27,210 nucleotides of DNA from Spirochaetales bacterium. Its GTDB lineage: Bacteria > Spirochaetota > Spirochaetia > Sphaerochaetales > Sphaerochaetaceae. Numbering within the stretch: the stretch's first letter is position 1; each line of letters opens with the position of its first letter. Of the stretch, positions 9,305-16,384 are shown one piece after another. A model generated the notes under the pieces. It saw nothing but the letters and a program-made list of their open reading frames with translations. It ran no database searches and was not told the origin of the DNA. The stretch spans positions 1 through 27,210 of the forward strand of contig JALFRH010000152.1 in NCBI GenBank assembly GCA_022785155.1. Reading direction: 5' to 3'. Made by a program: the position numbers and the translations under genes.

Positions 9305-9998
9305 TGTAATCCCCCAGGATTTTTGCAACCTTTATATCATAGACCATAATATCGTGGCCGTAGAGAGAAGCCTTCTTTCCCTCGACTTCGTGTCTCATGA
9401 CCTTCTTTGCCCCATCAATGAGTTTGTCGACTATAGATGGAGAGACAGGAAAGGTACCGTGGGACGGATAGATAATATCGAACCTACCCTTCCACTTATC
9501 CAGCCTCTTTAGACCCAAGACATAGGCCCTGATATCCCTCATGGGGCCGAATAGGAAGATATTACCTTCCTGGATGGAATCTCCGGAGAAGACGACGCCT
9601 TTCGATTCATCAAGAAGCATGATTGAGCCTGGGGTATGGCCAGGGGTCAACATCACCTCCAGCTTCCTTCCTCCCAGATCTATTACATCGCCGTCATATA
9701 CAGGGTTTATTATTCCCATTTTCTTCTGCTGGCCATAGTAGTTCACCGCCTCCGAGGGATGCATCATAAAGGAAGGAAACTCATCGTTTCCACCGATGTG
9801 GTCTATGTCGGCATGGGTATTCAAAAGCAGCAAAGGAAGGTCTGTAATATGCTCGGCTATTTCCTTTACATTCCTTACATTCATTCCACTATCAATAAGC
9901 AGTGCCTTTCTGCTTCCCTTAAGAAGGAAAAACCTTACTCCGTCATTCTCTATACGCCAGGTATCATCATCGATTTTGATTATTTGTGGTTCAGCCAT
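9294..9998 (-). CDS. MBL-fold metallo-hydrolase (glyoxalase II-like)
   Basis: A 234-residue cytosolic metallo-beta-lactamase-fold hydrolase. Metal-ligand motifs in order: NTHADIDHIGG (His62, Asp64, Asp66, His67), LTPGHTPGS (His121), VFSGDSIQ (Asp140) and IYPSHGTF (His180). The first motif is HxDxDH, not the common HxHxDH, so the first metal site has Asp for the second His; this variation recurs in some MBL subgroups. The family hydrolyses thioesters, lactones, phosphoesters and similar bonds; no substrate can be assigned. It is first in the three-gene minus-strand unit. The ATG at 9998 has no good Shine-Dalgarno, and an AT-rich TATATAAAAT lies immediately upstream, so the mRNA leader may be very short. 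Confidence 0.86.
   Translation of the reverse strand: MAEPQIIKIDDDTWRIENDGVRFFLLKGSRKALLIDSGMNVRNVKEIAEHITDLPLLLLNTHADIDHIGGNDEFPSFMMHPSEAVNYYGQQKKMGIINPVYDGDVIDLGGRKLEVMLTPGHTPGSIMLLDESKGVVFSGDSIQEGNIFLFGPMRDIRAYVLGLKRLDKWKGRFDIIYPSHGTFPVSPSIVDKLIDGAKKVMRHEVEGKKASLYGHDIMVYDIKVAKILGDYNEK
9305..9318 (-). promoter_or_regulatory. Shine-Dalgarno that sets the start of the C_GCAxxG gene
   Basis: On the minus strand TGGGGGATTACA directly precedes the ATG at 9304. The five-G core at 9311-9315 is six bases from the start codon. It lies inside the coding end of the MBL gene and rules in favour of the ATG over the in-frame TTG at 9328. Confidence 0.7.
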
Positions 9999-10069
9999 AT
10001 ATTTTATATATCACATTTGGCCTATCTCGTCACTTTCACCTTTCACCCATTTCTCTCTTTTGTAGTCCT

Positions 10070-10110
10070 AAAAAACAAAGCCTACCAAGCATAAAATAAG
10101 GCAGGCTTTA
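10070..10110 (-). terminator. Intrinsic terminator of the rhamnose operon
   Basis: On the minus strand AAAGCCTGCC (10109-10100) pairs with GGTAGGCTTT (10086-10077) with one mismatch and a 13-base loop. A G and a run of six Ts (10075-10070) follow. It lies about 20 bases downstream of the rhaD stop and separates the operon from the MBL unit. Confidence 0.85.
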
Positions 10111-10130
10111 TGTACAACAGTTATTATTCC

Positions 10131-10946
10131 TTACTCTGAAAGGAAATCCTTACGATAGTCCACCTTAAAGAACTCTGCCAGTTCCCTTAGCTGGCCATCA
10201 TTGATGGTGTTGATTCTCGGAAGGTGGGAAGTAAGCATAAAAATCTCTGCAGCCTTCTCCACCGTTTCAATCAAACCGAAGGCTTCATCCATTGTCCTAC
10301 CAGAGCCGTAGATGCCATGCATGCCCCATACAACCAATCTGAACTCTTCCATCTTTTTTGCTGTTGCCTCTCCGATTTCATTGGTGCCGCAAAGCATCCA
10401 AGGAAGAACTCCGATACCATCTGGAAATACTACGATGCACTCGGTGCACATCTGCCATAGAGTATGGGTAAACTCTTTTTCATCAAGAGTGTGCACATAG
10501 TTCATAGCCAGGGTATTTGTAGGATGGGAGTGCATTATGATTCTATTCTTGTCATCGACTTTAAGTCTTGCCATGTGGCTCATAAGATGGGCAGGGAACT
10601 CGGAAGTAAACCTTCCTCCGTCCTTGAAGCCCCATAGAAGCTCTGCCGTCTTTCCATCCTTTCCGATCCTGACTATCCCCAGGTTGTTCTCAGGATCAGA
10701 CTCGACGTTCTTAAAGTACTTGCCTGTTCCTGTAACAAGGAAGCACTGGCCGACGAGAGACTTCGCCTCAAAACCCATGGGGATTTCTCTTATGACGCCA
10801 TTAAGATCCAAATACTCAGATAAATCATAATCCTTCAACAGGTAGCTTATATTTCCACCGTTTCTCTCATCCCAGCCCAATCTATACATATTGGATGCAG
10901 CACTGATCATTTCCTTCATGAACTTGCTTTCAAGTATATTCTTCAT
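10131..10946 (-). CDS. rhaD: L-rhamnulose-1-phosphate aldolase
   Basis: A 271-residue class II (zinc) aldolase that splits L-rhamnulose 1-phosphate into dihydroxyacetone phosphate and L-lactaldehyde, the last dedicated step of rhamnose breakdown. The class II aldolase/adducin fold shows in NGGNIS (29-34), Glu116 (FTSEFPAH), His139 and His141 (MHSHPTNT) and His210 (VWGMHGIYG); the three His match the zinc ligands of E. coli RhaD. Length matches the family (about 274). Its ATG shares one base with the rhaA stop (TGATG), with GGAGAGAG just upstream as ribosome binding site, so translation is coupled. It is the last gene of the operon, directly before an intrinsic terminator. No lactaldehyde reductase or dehydrogenase gene is nearby. 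Confidence 0.96.
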   Translation of the reverse strand: MKNILESKFMKEMISAASNMYRLGWDERNGGNISYLLKDYDLSEYLDLNGVIREIPMGFEAKSLVGQCFLVTGTGKYFKNVESDPENNLGIVRIGKDGKTAELLWGFKDGGRFTSEFPAHLMSHMARLKVDDKNRIIMHSHPTNTLAMNYVHTLDEKEFTHTLWQMCTECIVVFPDGIGVLPWMLCGTNEIGEATAKKMEEFRLVVWGMHGIYGSGRTMDEAFGLIETVEKAAEIFMLTSHLPRINTINDGQLRELAEFFKVDYRKDFLSE

Positions 10947-12202
10947 CAGACTCTCTCCTTCAATACACTTTCTTCATATTTCTTGACTTCTCCCAGCCAC
11001 TCTCCATCTTCAGGAACACCCAGGCGTGAGCAGTACTCGTTCCACACTTCTCCAAATGGAAGTGTCTTGAACTCCTCCATACCTACCAAGAGGGATGTAA
11101 AGTCCCCCTTGTCCTGCATGGATGTAAAACTCTCCCTTGGCTCCAAAAGAGCATAGAGAAGAGCCTTCTCTGCGTTTCTGGCTCCAAGTATCCAGGCAGC
11201 GATACGATTGATGGAAGCATCGAAGTAATCAAGGGCGATGTTCACCCTACCTTCCAGTCCTCCACATCTTACGACTTCCTTCATTATCTCTTTCGTTTCG
11301 TCGTCGAAAGAGACTACATGGTCGCTGTCCCATCTTACAGGTCTTGTTACATGGAGTGCTATTTCAGGGAAGAATGCCAAAAGAGCACTGATTTTATCAC
11401 TGACAAGCTCTGTAGGATGATAGTGGCCGTTATCCATAAGAGGAATGCATCTATCTCTGTTTTCAGCAGCATAGAGAAGAGAAAACTCCCCTGATCCTGC
11501 AGTATAACTCTCAACGCCTATTCCAAAGACCTTGCTTTCCACACAGGGTTTCACGATGTTGAAATCAAAGGGTTGGGATAGTATTTCATCAATGCTCTCT
11601 TTATATCTCTTTCTTGGGCCAAGTCTATCTCCGGGAATATCCTTGAAGCCATCTCCCGTCCAGATATTCATGGTACACTTTTCCCCTGTTTCCTTTGCCA
11701 GGTATTCACTTATCTTCAAAGATGCCTTTCCATGTCTTATCCAGAAATCCCTGGTCTCCTTATTCGGAGAAGATAGAGTCAAGGGATCGCACATTGGATG
11801 GGAGAAGAATGTAGGGTTGAAGTCTGCTCCAAGTCCCCGACTCTTCATAAAGTCCACCCACTTTTTGAAGTGCTTGGGCTCTATTTTATCCCTGTCGACC
11901 CAATCATTTTCATCAAAGATTGCATAGGAAGCATGGAGATTGATCTTCTTCTTACCAGGAATCAAGGAAAGGGCCAGATCCATATCAGACATCAATTCCT
12001 TGTAGTTTCTTGCTCTTCCTGGGTAGTTTCCTGTGGTCTGGATACCTCCTGTAAGAGGTTTGTTTGGATCAGTATCAAAGCCTCTTACGTCATCCCCCTG
12101 CCAAACGTGAAGGGAAATGGCGGCATTCTTCGCCCTTTCAATGGCTTTCTCCGTATCCACACCGATTCTACTGAACTTTTCTTTTGCTTCTTTATAGCTC
12201 AT
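10946..12202 (-). CDS. rhaA: L-rhamnose isomerase
   Basis: A 418-residue cytosolic isomerase converting L-rhamnose to L-rhamnulose, nearly the same length as E. coli RhaA (419). The N-terminus has the family signature ISLHVWQGDDVRGFD. Barrel metal-site segments are intact: VESYTAGSGEFS, PLMDNGHYHPTE, HVTRPVRWDSDHVV and ALDYFDASINRIAAW. These supply the Glu, Asp and His residues that bind the two divalent metals (Mn2+ in known members). It starts inside the end of rhaB with an 11-bp overlap; the ribosome binding site GGAGG sits within the last rhaB codons. The following rhaD start shares a base with its stop. Confidence 0.97.
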   Translation of the reverse strand: MSYKEAKEKFSRIGVDTEKAIERAKNAAISLHVWQGDDVRGFDTDPNKPLTGGIQTTGNYPGRARNYKELMSDMDLALSLIPGKKKINLHASYAIFDENDWVDRDKIEPKHFKKWVDFMKSRGLGADFNPTFFSHPMCDPLTLSSPNKETRDFWIRHGKASLKISEYLAKETGEKCTMNIWTGDGFKDIPGDRLGPRKRYKESIDEILSQPFDFNIVKPCVESKVFGIGVESYTAGSGEFSLLYAAENRDRCIPLMDNGHYHPTELVSDKISALLAFFPEIALHVTRPVRWDSDHVVSFDDETKEIMKEVVRCGGLEGRVNIALDYFDASINRIAAWILGARNAEKALLYALLEPRESFTSMQDKGDFTSLLVGMEEFKTLPFGEVWNEYCSRLGVPEDGEWLGEVKKYEESVLKERV

Positions 12203-13478
12203 TATATGCCTCCATCTGTATTTTCAAGTTTCCTATGGCTGTAGCCTCTATTTTCTTGGCAATGACCTTCAGCCCTGTTTCCTTTTCCGTCAGTCTGTTC
12301 AATAGTTCGTTGTTGGCTCCCCCGCCCACAATATAGAGTCTATTGAATCTACGCTTTGTATTCTCTTCCAGTTCCCTGATGCTCCTTCCGTAGCTCTTGG
12401 AGAGGGATATTACGGCAGATCTGAAATAATCCTCAGCCTTCAGCCCTTCTCTATTAAGTTTGTGGTCAAAAGCATCCTTCATACTTTCAGGTGACAGGAA
12501 AGAAGAGTCTTCTGCGTCTACATATCCAGTGAAAGAAGAACTCTCTGTAAGGGCATTGAACTCTTTATAGGAAATGGAGGGAGCCAGCTCTTCTTTCAGC
12601 CTGTTGATCAGCCACATACCCATTATGTTCTTCTGGTATCTTGTGTATCCCACTCCTCCTTCATTGGACCAGTTGCCCTCCATGCTCTTTTCGTCAGTTA
12701 TGGGACTGGGAACCTTCAAGCCCAGGAGAGACCAGGTGCCTGAAGACAAATAGGGCTCCCCTTCCTCCACATTCATTCCTTCCACTGCCGATGCAGTGTC
12801 GTGGGTGGCACACAATAGTACATCCACCCCCTTATATTCACCCACCTTTGTCTTGGGTTTTGCCAAAGAGGTGAAAAGACGGGAAGGAAGAGAGAGGGCC
12901 TTGATTATATCCAAGTCATACTCACCGCTATCCTTATTTACCAATGAAGTGGTGGTTGCGTTTGTATATTCCTTCACTTTGTTCCCGGTAAGGGCGAAAG
13001 AAAGATACTCGGGAATCATCAGGAAGTCCGTAGCCTTTTCCAGTCTTCCGTTTACCCTGTCGTAGTAGAGCTGATAGATGGTATTGAAGCTTTGCTTCTG
13101 TATTCCGGTCCTTTCATAGAGGGAGGAAAAAGGAATGATGCCATGGACAGTTTCCATGACTTCTTCCGTCCTATGGTCTCTATATGCATATACAGGCTGT
13201 ATTATTTCTTCCCCATCCAAGAGGACATAGTCTACACCCCAGGTATCTATGGCAAGGGATTTCACCCTGTAGAGTGAGAGGGCGATATCTATCCCCTTCT
13301 TCACTTCATAGAGAAGGGATTCCATATCCCAGACAAGGTGTCCCTCTTCATTCTTTACACCATTATGAAAGCGATATACTTCCTCTGTCTTTATTTCGTG
13401 GTTCTCATAGTATCCAACAATATGTCTGCCGCTGGAGGCGCCGATATCGACTGCAAGATGATATGTTCTATCTTTCAT
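12192..13478 (-). CDS. rhaB: L-rhamnulokinase (FGGY family), C-terminally short
   Basis: A 428-residue sugar kinase that phosphorylates L-rhamnulose with ATP. The FGGY ATPase core is clear: AVDIGASSGRH (9-19), SLAIDTWGVDY with the catalytic-region Asp, ATHDTASAVEG, YLSSGTWSLLG, and the adenosine segment LYIVGGGANNELLN. It is shorter than the usual 470-490 residues. The protein stops only about 15 residues after the EATAIGN motif, so the C-terminal tail of E. coli RhaB is missing. The frame is otherwise continuous and I see no frameshift, so this looks like a natural short form whose end also carries the rhaA ribosome binding site. It sits 40 bp downstream of the AraC-type regulator, on the same strand. 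Confidence 0.94.
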   Translation of the reverse strand: MKDRTYHLAVDIGASSGRHIVGYYENHEIKTEEVYRFHNGVKNEEGHLVWDMESLLYEVKKGIDIALSLYRVKSLAIDTWGVDYVLLDGEEIIQPVYAYRDHRTEEVMETVHGIIPFSSLYERTGIQKQSFNTIYQLYYDRVNGRLEKATDFLMIPEYLSFALTGNKVKEYTNATTTSLVNKDSGEYDLDIIKALSLPSRLFTSLAKPKTKVGEYKGVDVLLCATHDTASAVEGMNVEEGEPYLSSGTWSLLGLKVPSPITDEKSMEGNWSNEGGVGYTRYQKNIMGMWLINRLKEELAPSISYKEFNALTESSSFTGYVDAEDSSFLSPESMKDAFDHKLNREGLKAEDYFRSAVISLSKSYGRSIRELEENTKRRFNRLYIVGGGANNELLNRLTEKETGLKVIAKKIEATAIGNLKIQMEAYNEL

Positions 13479-13518
13479 GGATATATTTTCGCACCGGGAC
13501 AGAGACTGGGAAAGGTCC

Positions 13519-14490
13519 TTATTTATCTAAAAAAGTGTCCTTTCTTGCATCTCGATACTCTTTGGGACCCATATGGTATTTGGCTCTGAAGATACGGTGG
13601 AAATAACTGATGTTTTCATAACCCACGCTTCTTGATATATCGTCTACATTCTCTTTTGTGTTGATCAGTAGCCATACGGCATTACTTAGTCTCTTTTCTT
13701 TCAAAAGATCCGTCCAAGTCTTTCCTGTTTCACGTTTGATCATTCTGGAGAGAGCTGTAATAGAGTACCCTACACTATCTGCGCACTCTTCCAAGGATCC
13801 TTCTTTATAGTTGTCGAATATATATGAAAGGACTTTGAAGAGGGTTGCTTTATCTTCATCCTCTATTTCCGCCTGTAGACTTGAAGAGACGAGATGAGAG
13901 AAAAGAAGAGAGAGTGTAGACCTATAAATATCGCTTTCCTGGGGTATTCTCTTTACATATGCCCATACAAGATTCTCCATCAAGTTCTGTACAGGTATTT
14001 CGTTTTCAACAAAGAAGTGAAGATAACCTGAGTTTTCCTTTCCTTTCAGTGTATCGAGGATAAACCTCTTCAACTCCGAATCGGAAGAAGTGAAGGAGGA
14101 GATGATGGAAGAGAAGAAGGAAGGTCGAATAATGACATTCATAGCTATATCGTTGATTCCCGATTTCTCTATGGCATGCTCCACACCCTCGCCCAATAGA
14201 AGTATCTCACCCTTTTTCAGCTCTATCCGCTTATTGTTGATGGTGTGTACCATTTTCCCTTGGATGACATATACAAGTTCTACATAGCTGTGGCTATGGA
14301 AAGGGAAAGCCACAAGCCTGGTGTGAGGTCTCAGTGCAACAATCCTCCCCTTTTCAAGAAGTTTTTCAGCCCTCACTACAGCTGTATTTCCATTCATATA
14401 GATGGATCTATCTATATTCATGCTATTACCCAAGGCCTCGGTCTCTTCTTGATTCAAAGGATAAAGGTACTCGATGATCTCTTTTCTCAT
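13519..14490 (-). CDS. AraC-family regulator, probably of the rhamnose operon
   Basis: A 323-residue transcription factor with an N-terminal cupin sensor domain (about 50-130; includes FPFHSHSYVELVYVIQGK) and a C-terminal AraC DNA-binding domain (about 215-315). The first helix-turn-helix is LEECADSVGYSITALSRMIK. The second region carries the AraC signature VDDISRSVGYENISYFHRIF followed by HMGPKEYRD. A RhaR/RhaS-like role in sensing L-rhamnose is inferred from position: it is the first gene of the unit ending in rhaD. The ATG at 14490 follows AGGAGTCCAGTCC. A 95-bp divergent gap separates it from the phosphatase lipoprotein, so the operon promoter should lie there. I could not pick out a convincing -35/-10 pair. 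Confidence 0.9.
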   Translation of the reverse strand: MRKEIIEYLYPLNQEETEALGNSMNIDRSIYMNGNTAVVRAEKLLEKGRIVALRPHTRLVAFPFHSHSYVELVYVIQGKMVHTINNKRIELKKGEILLLGEGVEHAIEKSGINDIAMNVIIRPSFFSSIISSFTSSDSELKRFILDTLKGKENSGYLHFFVENEIPVQNLMENLVWAYVKRIPQESDIYRSTLSLLFSHLVSSSLQAEIEDEDKATLFKVLSYIFDNYKEGSLEECADSVGYSITALSRMIKRETGKTWTDLLKEKRLSNAVWLLINTKENVDDISRSVGYENISYFHRIFRAKYHMGPKEYRDARKDTFLDK

Positions 14491-14585
14491 GGACTGGACT
14501 CCTATTCCAATTCTATTGTGATTTTATCAACTTGGCATCTTTTCTTTGGAATGATTATCAGCTACTTTGATGATAGGAGATTAAC

Positions 14586-15782
14586 ATGAAAAAATATTTA
14601 TCACTGACAGCATTGCTGGTTTTGGCTCTTTTTATGATGGTTTCCTGTGCAACAAAAGCCTTATCTGAGCCTGTTGTAGTAGAAGAAGCCAAAACTCTGG
14701 ATAGTTCTGTAAAGGATATACAGAAGTATGGAAACCTGGTCCTTTCCATTACAAAGAGCGATATGGACTCCATTGGCGCCGAATACGGCGATGTGTTTAC
14801 AGTAGACCTAGGAGACCAGGTCCTGGAGGCTCCATACTGCACATCTTACAGCGACGTCGAGATTGGAGACCTAGTCTTGAGAAACGATGGAGACGGGATT
14901 ATCCTTGCCATAAATATGGGTGACTTTGCCTCCAGCTATGGCATAGCCACAAAAGTCTCAAATCCAGATAAGACCTACCAGTGGGTCTTTGAAGAAGGGA
15001 AAAAACTGGAGGATATAACACTTTCATTGATACTCACCAGTAAGGGAGAGTATAGAGGCCAATATCTTATCCACCAGCTGTTCCGCACCAACGAAAGGGA
15101 TGATTACTCCAGCGATGCAGTCTTCGCCAACTTCAGGGAAATTGTGGGTGGCAACCTTGGCTCCGGTGCCCTCTTTAGATCCAGCAGCCCTGTAAACAAT
15201 GAAATCGGCAGAGCAAAATATGCCGATGAACTTGTCTCTTTTAACAATATAAGGAGTGTCATGAACCTTGCAGACAATAGAGAGGCCATTGAAGGCTACT
15301 TCAAAGAAGAGGATTTTGCCTCTCCTTACTACAAGAGCCTTTATGAGAATGGACAGGTCATCGCCCTTAATATGGGAGTATCTTTCAAGACGAGAGAATT
15401 CCAGAACGGCCTTGTGGAAGGCCTAACCTTCCTCTCCAAAAACGAAGGACCATATCTAGTTCACTGTAACGAAGGAAAAGACAGAGCTGGTTTTACAAGT
15501 GCACTTCTTTCCGCCCTCATGGGACTTACATATGATGAAATTGCCTCCGACTATATGACAAGCTATGAAAACTATTATCATGTGGAAAAAGGCACCGAAC
15601 AGTATGAAGCTGTAAAGAGATCAAACATCGACAGCATGCTCTCATTTATTGCAGGAGTGGAGACAAAGGATCTGGAAAATGTGGATCTTTCTGTAAAGGC
15701 TGAAGAGTTCCTCGTAGCCATAGGTATGGAAAAAGTTGATATAGATACTCTGAAATCCAAGCTCAGCAAAAACTACAAATGA
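14586..15782 (+). CDS. Lipoprotein with CX5R tyrosine-phosphatase domain and SAM_HAT_C-like N-domain
   Basis: A 398-residue exported lipoprotein: charged n-region, hydrophobic core and spirochaete-type lipobox MMVSC with Cys21. Residues 47-120 (YGNLVLSI ... YSDVEIGDLVLRNDGDGI ... AINMGDFASSYGI) resemble the C-terminal beta-barrel domain of SAM hydroxide adenosyltransferases (DUF62). Residues about 155-330 form a tyrosine/dual-specificity phosphatase domain: FRSSSPV and RSVMNLADNREAI match the early strands, and the P-loop VHCNEGKDRAG gives Cys294 and Arg300 (CX5R). Substrate unknown; phosphotyrosine proteins, phosphoinositides or other phosphate esters are possible. A good Shine-Dalgarno (AGGAGA) precedes the ATG. 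It is monocistronic, with a terminator straight after the stop. Phosphatase fold is confident; the N-domain assignment is inference from pattern. Confidence 0.85.
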   Translation: MKKYLSLTALLVLALFMMVSCATKALSEPVVVEEAKTLDSSVKDIQKYGNLVLSITKSDMDSIGAEYGDVFTVDLGDQVLEAPYCTSYSDVEIGDLVLRNDGDGIILAINMGDFASSYGIATKVSNPDKTYQWVFEEGKKLEDITLSLILTSKGEYRGQYLIHQLFRTNERDDYSSDAVFANFREIVGGNLGSGALFRSSSPVNNEIGRAKYADELVSFNNIRSVMNLADNREAIEGYFKEEDFASPYYKSLYENGQVIALNMGVSFKTREFQNGLVEGLTFLSKNEGPYLVHCNEGKDRAGFTSALLSALMGLTYDEIASDYMTSYENYYHVEKGTEQYEAVKRSNIDSMLSFIAGVETKDLENVDLSVKAEEFLVAIGMEKVDIDTLKSKLSKNYK

Positions 15783-15787
15783 TCATT

Positions 15788-15815
15788 CCCCGGCTCAAGC
15801 CGGGATTATTTTTCT
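15788..15815 (+). terminator. Intrinsic terminator after the phosphatase lipoprotein
   Basis: CCCGGC (15789-15794) and GCCGGG (15799-15804) form a perfect GC stem with a TCAA tetraloop. A T-rich tail (ATTATTTTTCTTT) follows. It starts six bases after the stop codon. Confidence 0.9.
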
Positions 15816-15856
15816 TTGAACAAATCCTTGTTTATCCTTCATTTTTCAGGATAAGA

Positions 15857-15902
15857 TTCGTTTCCCATAGATAGTAGAGATAGATCTATGGGGAAAAACG
15901 AA
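15857..15902. repeat. Long imperfect inverted repeat in the Hpt upstream region
   Basis: TTCGTTTCCCATAGAT (15857-15872) is matched by the reverse complement of 15884-15902 apart from a three-base bulge, with an 11-base loop between. It lies in the 240-bp gap between the phosphatase terminator and the Hpt gene, about 120 bases before the Hpt start. No T-run flanks it, so it does not look like a terminator. It could be a protein-binding operator or an RNA structure. Confidence 0.6.
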
Positions 15903-16024
15903 ATTATCATCATACTCTATCCAATCCTTCTTTTTTCCCGCATCCATTATATTTCTTGTTGCATCTTGGCTTATAGAATGGTACCTTTTTTCAAAGGGAT
16001 GATTACTATACAAAGGGGGAATAG

Positions 16025-16384
16025 ATGACACTACGGGATTGCTACGCCCAAATGGGCGGTAACTACGATGATGCTGTTTCAAGACTAATGAACGAAAGCC
16101 TTATGGAGAGATTTATGAAGAAGTTTCTCTCCGACCCTTCTTTCAACGACCTCAAGACAGCCATTGACAACAACAAAAGGGAGGACGCATTCAGGGCGGC
16201 CCACACACTTAAAGGGGTTGCTGCAAACCTTGCCTTCACCAGGCTTAGAGATTCTTCCTCTCTTCTTACTGAAACCTTGAGAAACACTACCGACTTGATA
16301 CCAAAAGAAGCCTACCCTCTATTCATTATTGTGGGGAGGGATTACAAAACAGTGATTGAAACTATAGAGTCTTACTTTGCCTGA
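16025..16384 (+). CDS. Stand-alone Hpt-domain phosphotransfer protein
   Basis: A 119-residue all-helical protein that is essentially one histidine phosphotransfer domain. The phosphorylatable His60 lies in AAHTLKGVAANLAF, the canonical HxxKG context, and about 20 residues later come the helices that complete the four-helix bundle. Such proteins relay phosphoryl groups between receiver domains of hybrid kinases and response regulators; none of these partners is in the window. The ATG at 16025 follows a strong AAAGGGGGA. The last 23 bp overlap, tail to tail, the coding end of the MFS transporter on the other strand, so the two mRNAs are antisense there. Confidence 0.87.
   Translation: MTLRDCYAQMGGNYDDAVSRLMNESLMERFMKKFLSDPSFNDLKTAIDNNKREDAFRAAHTLKGVAANLAFTRLRDSSSLLTETLRNTTDLIPKEAYPLFIIVGRDYKTVIETIESYFA

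Noticed and set aside
9636..10094. A 152-codon plus-strand frame opposite the MBL gene start.
   Set aside because: It overlaps the MBL metal motifs on the other strand and the rhamnose terminator; its product has no recognisable features.
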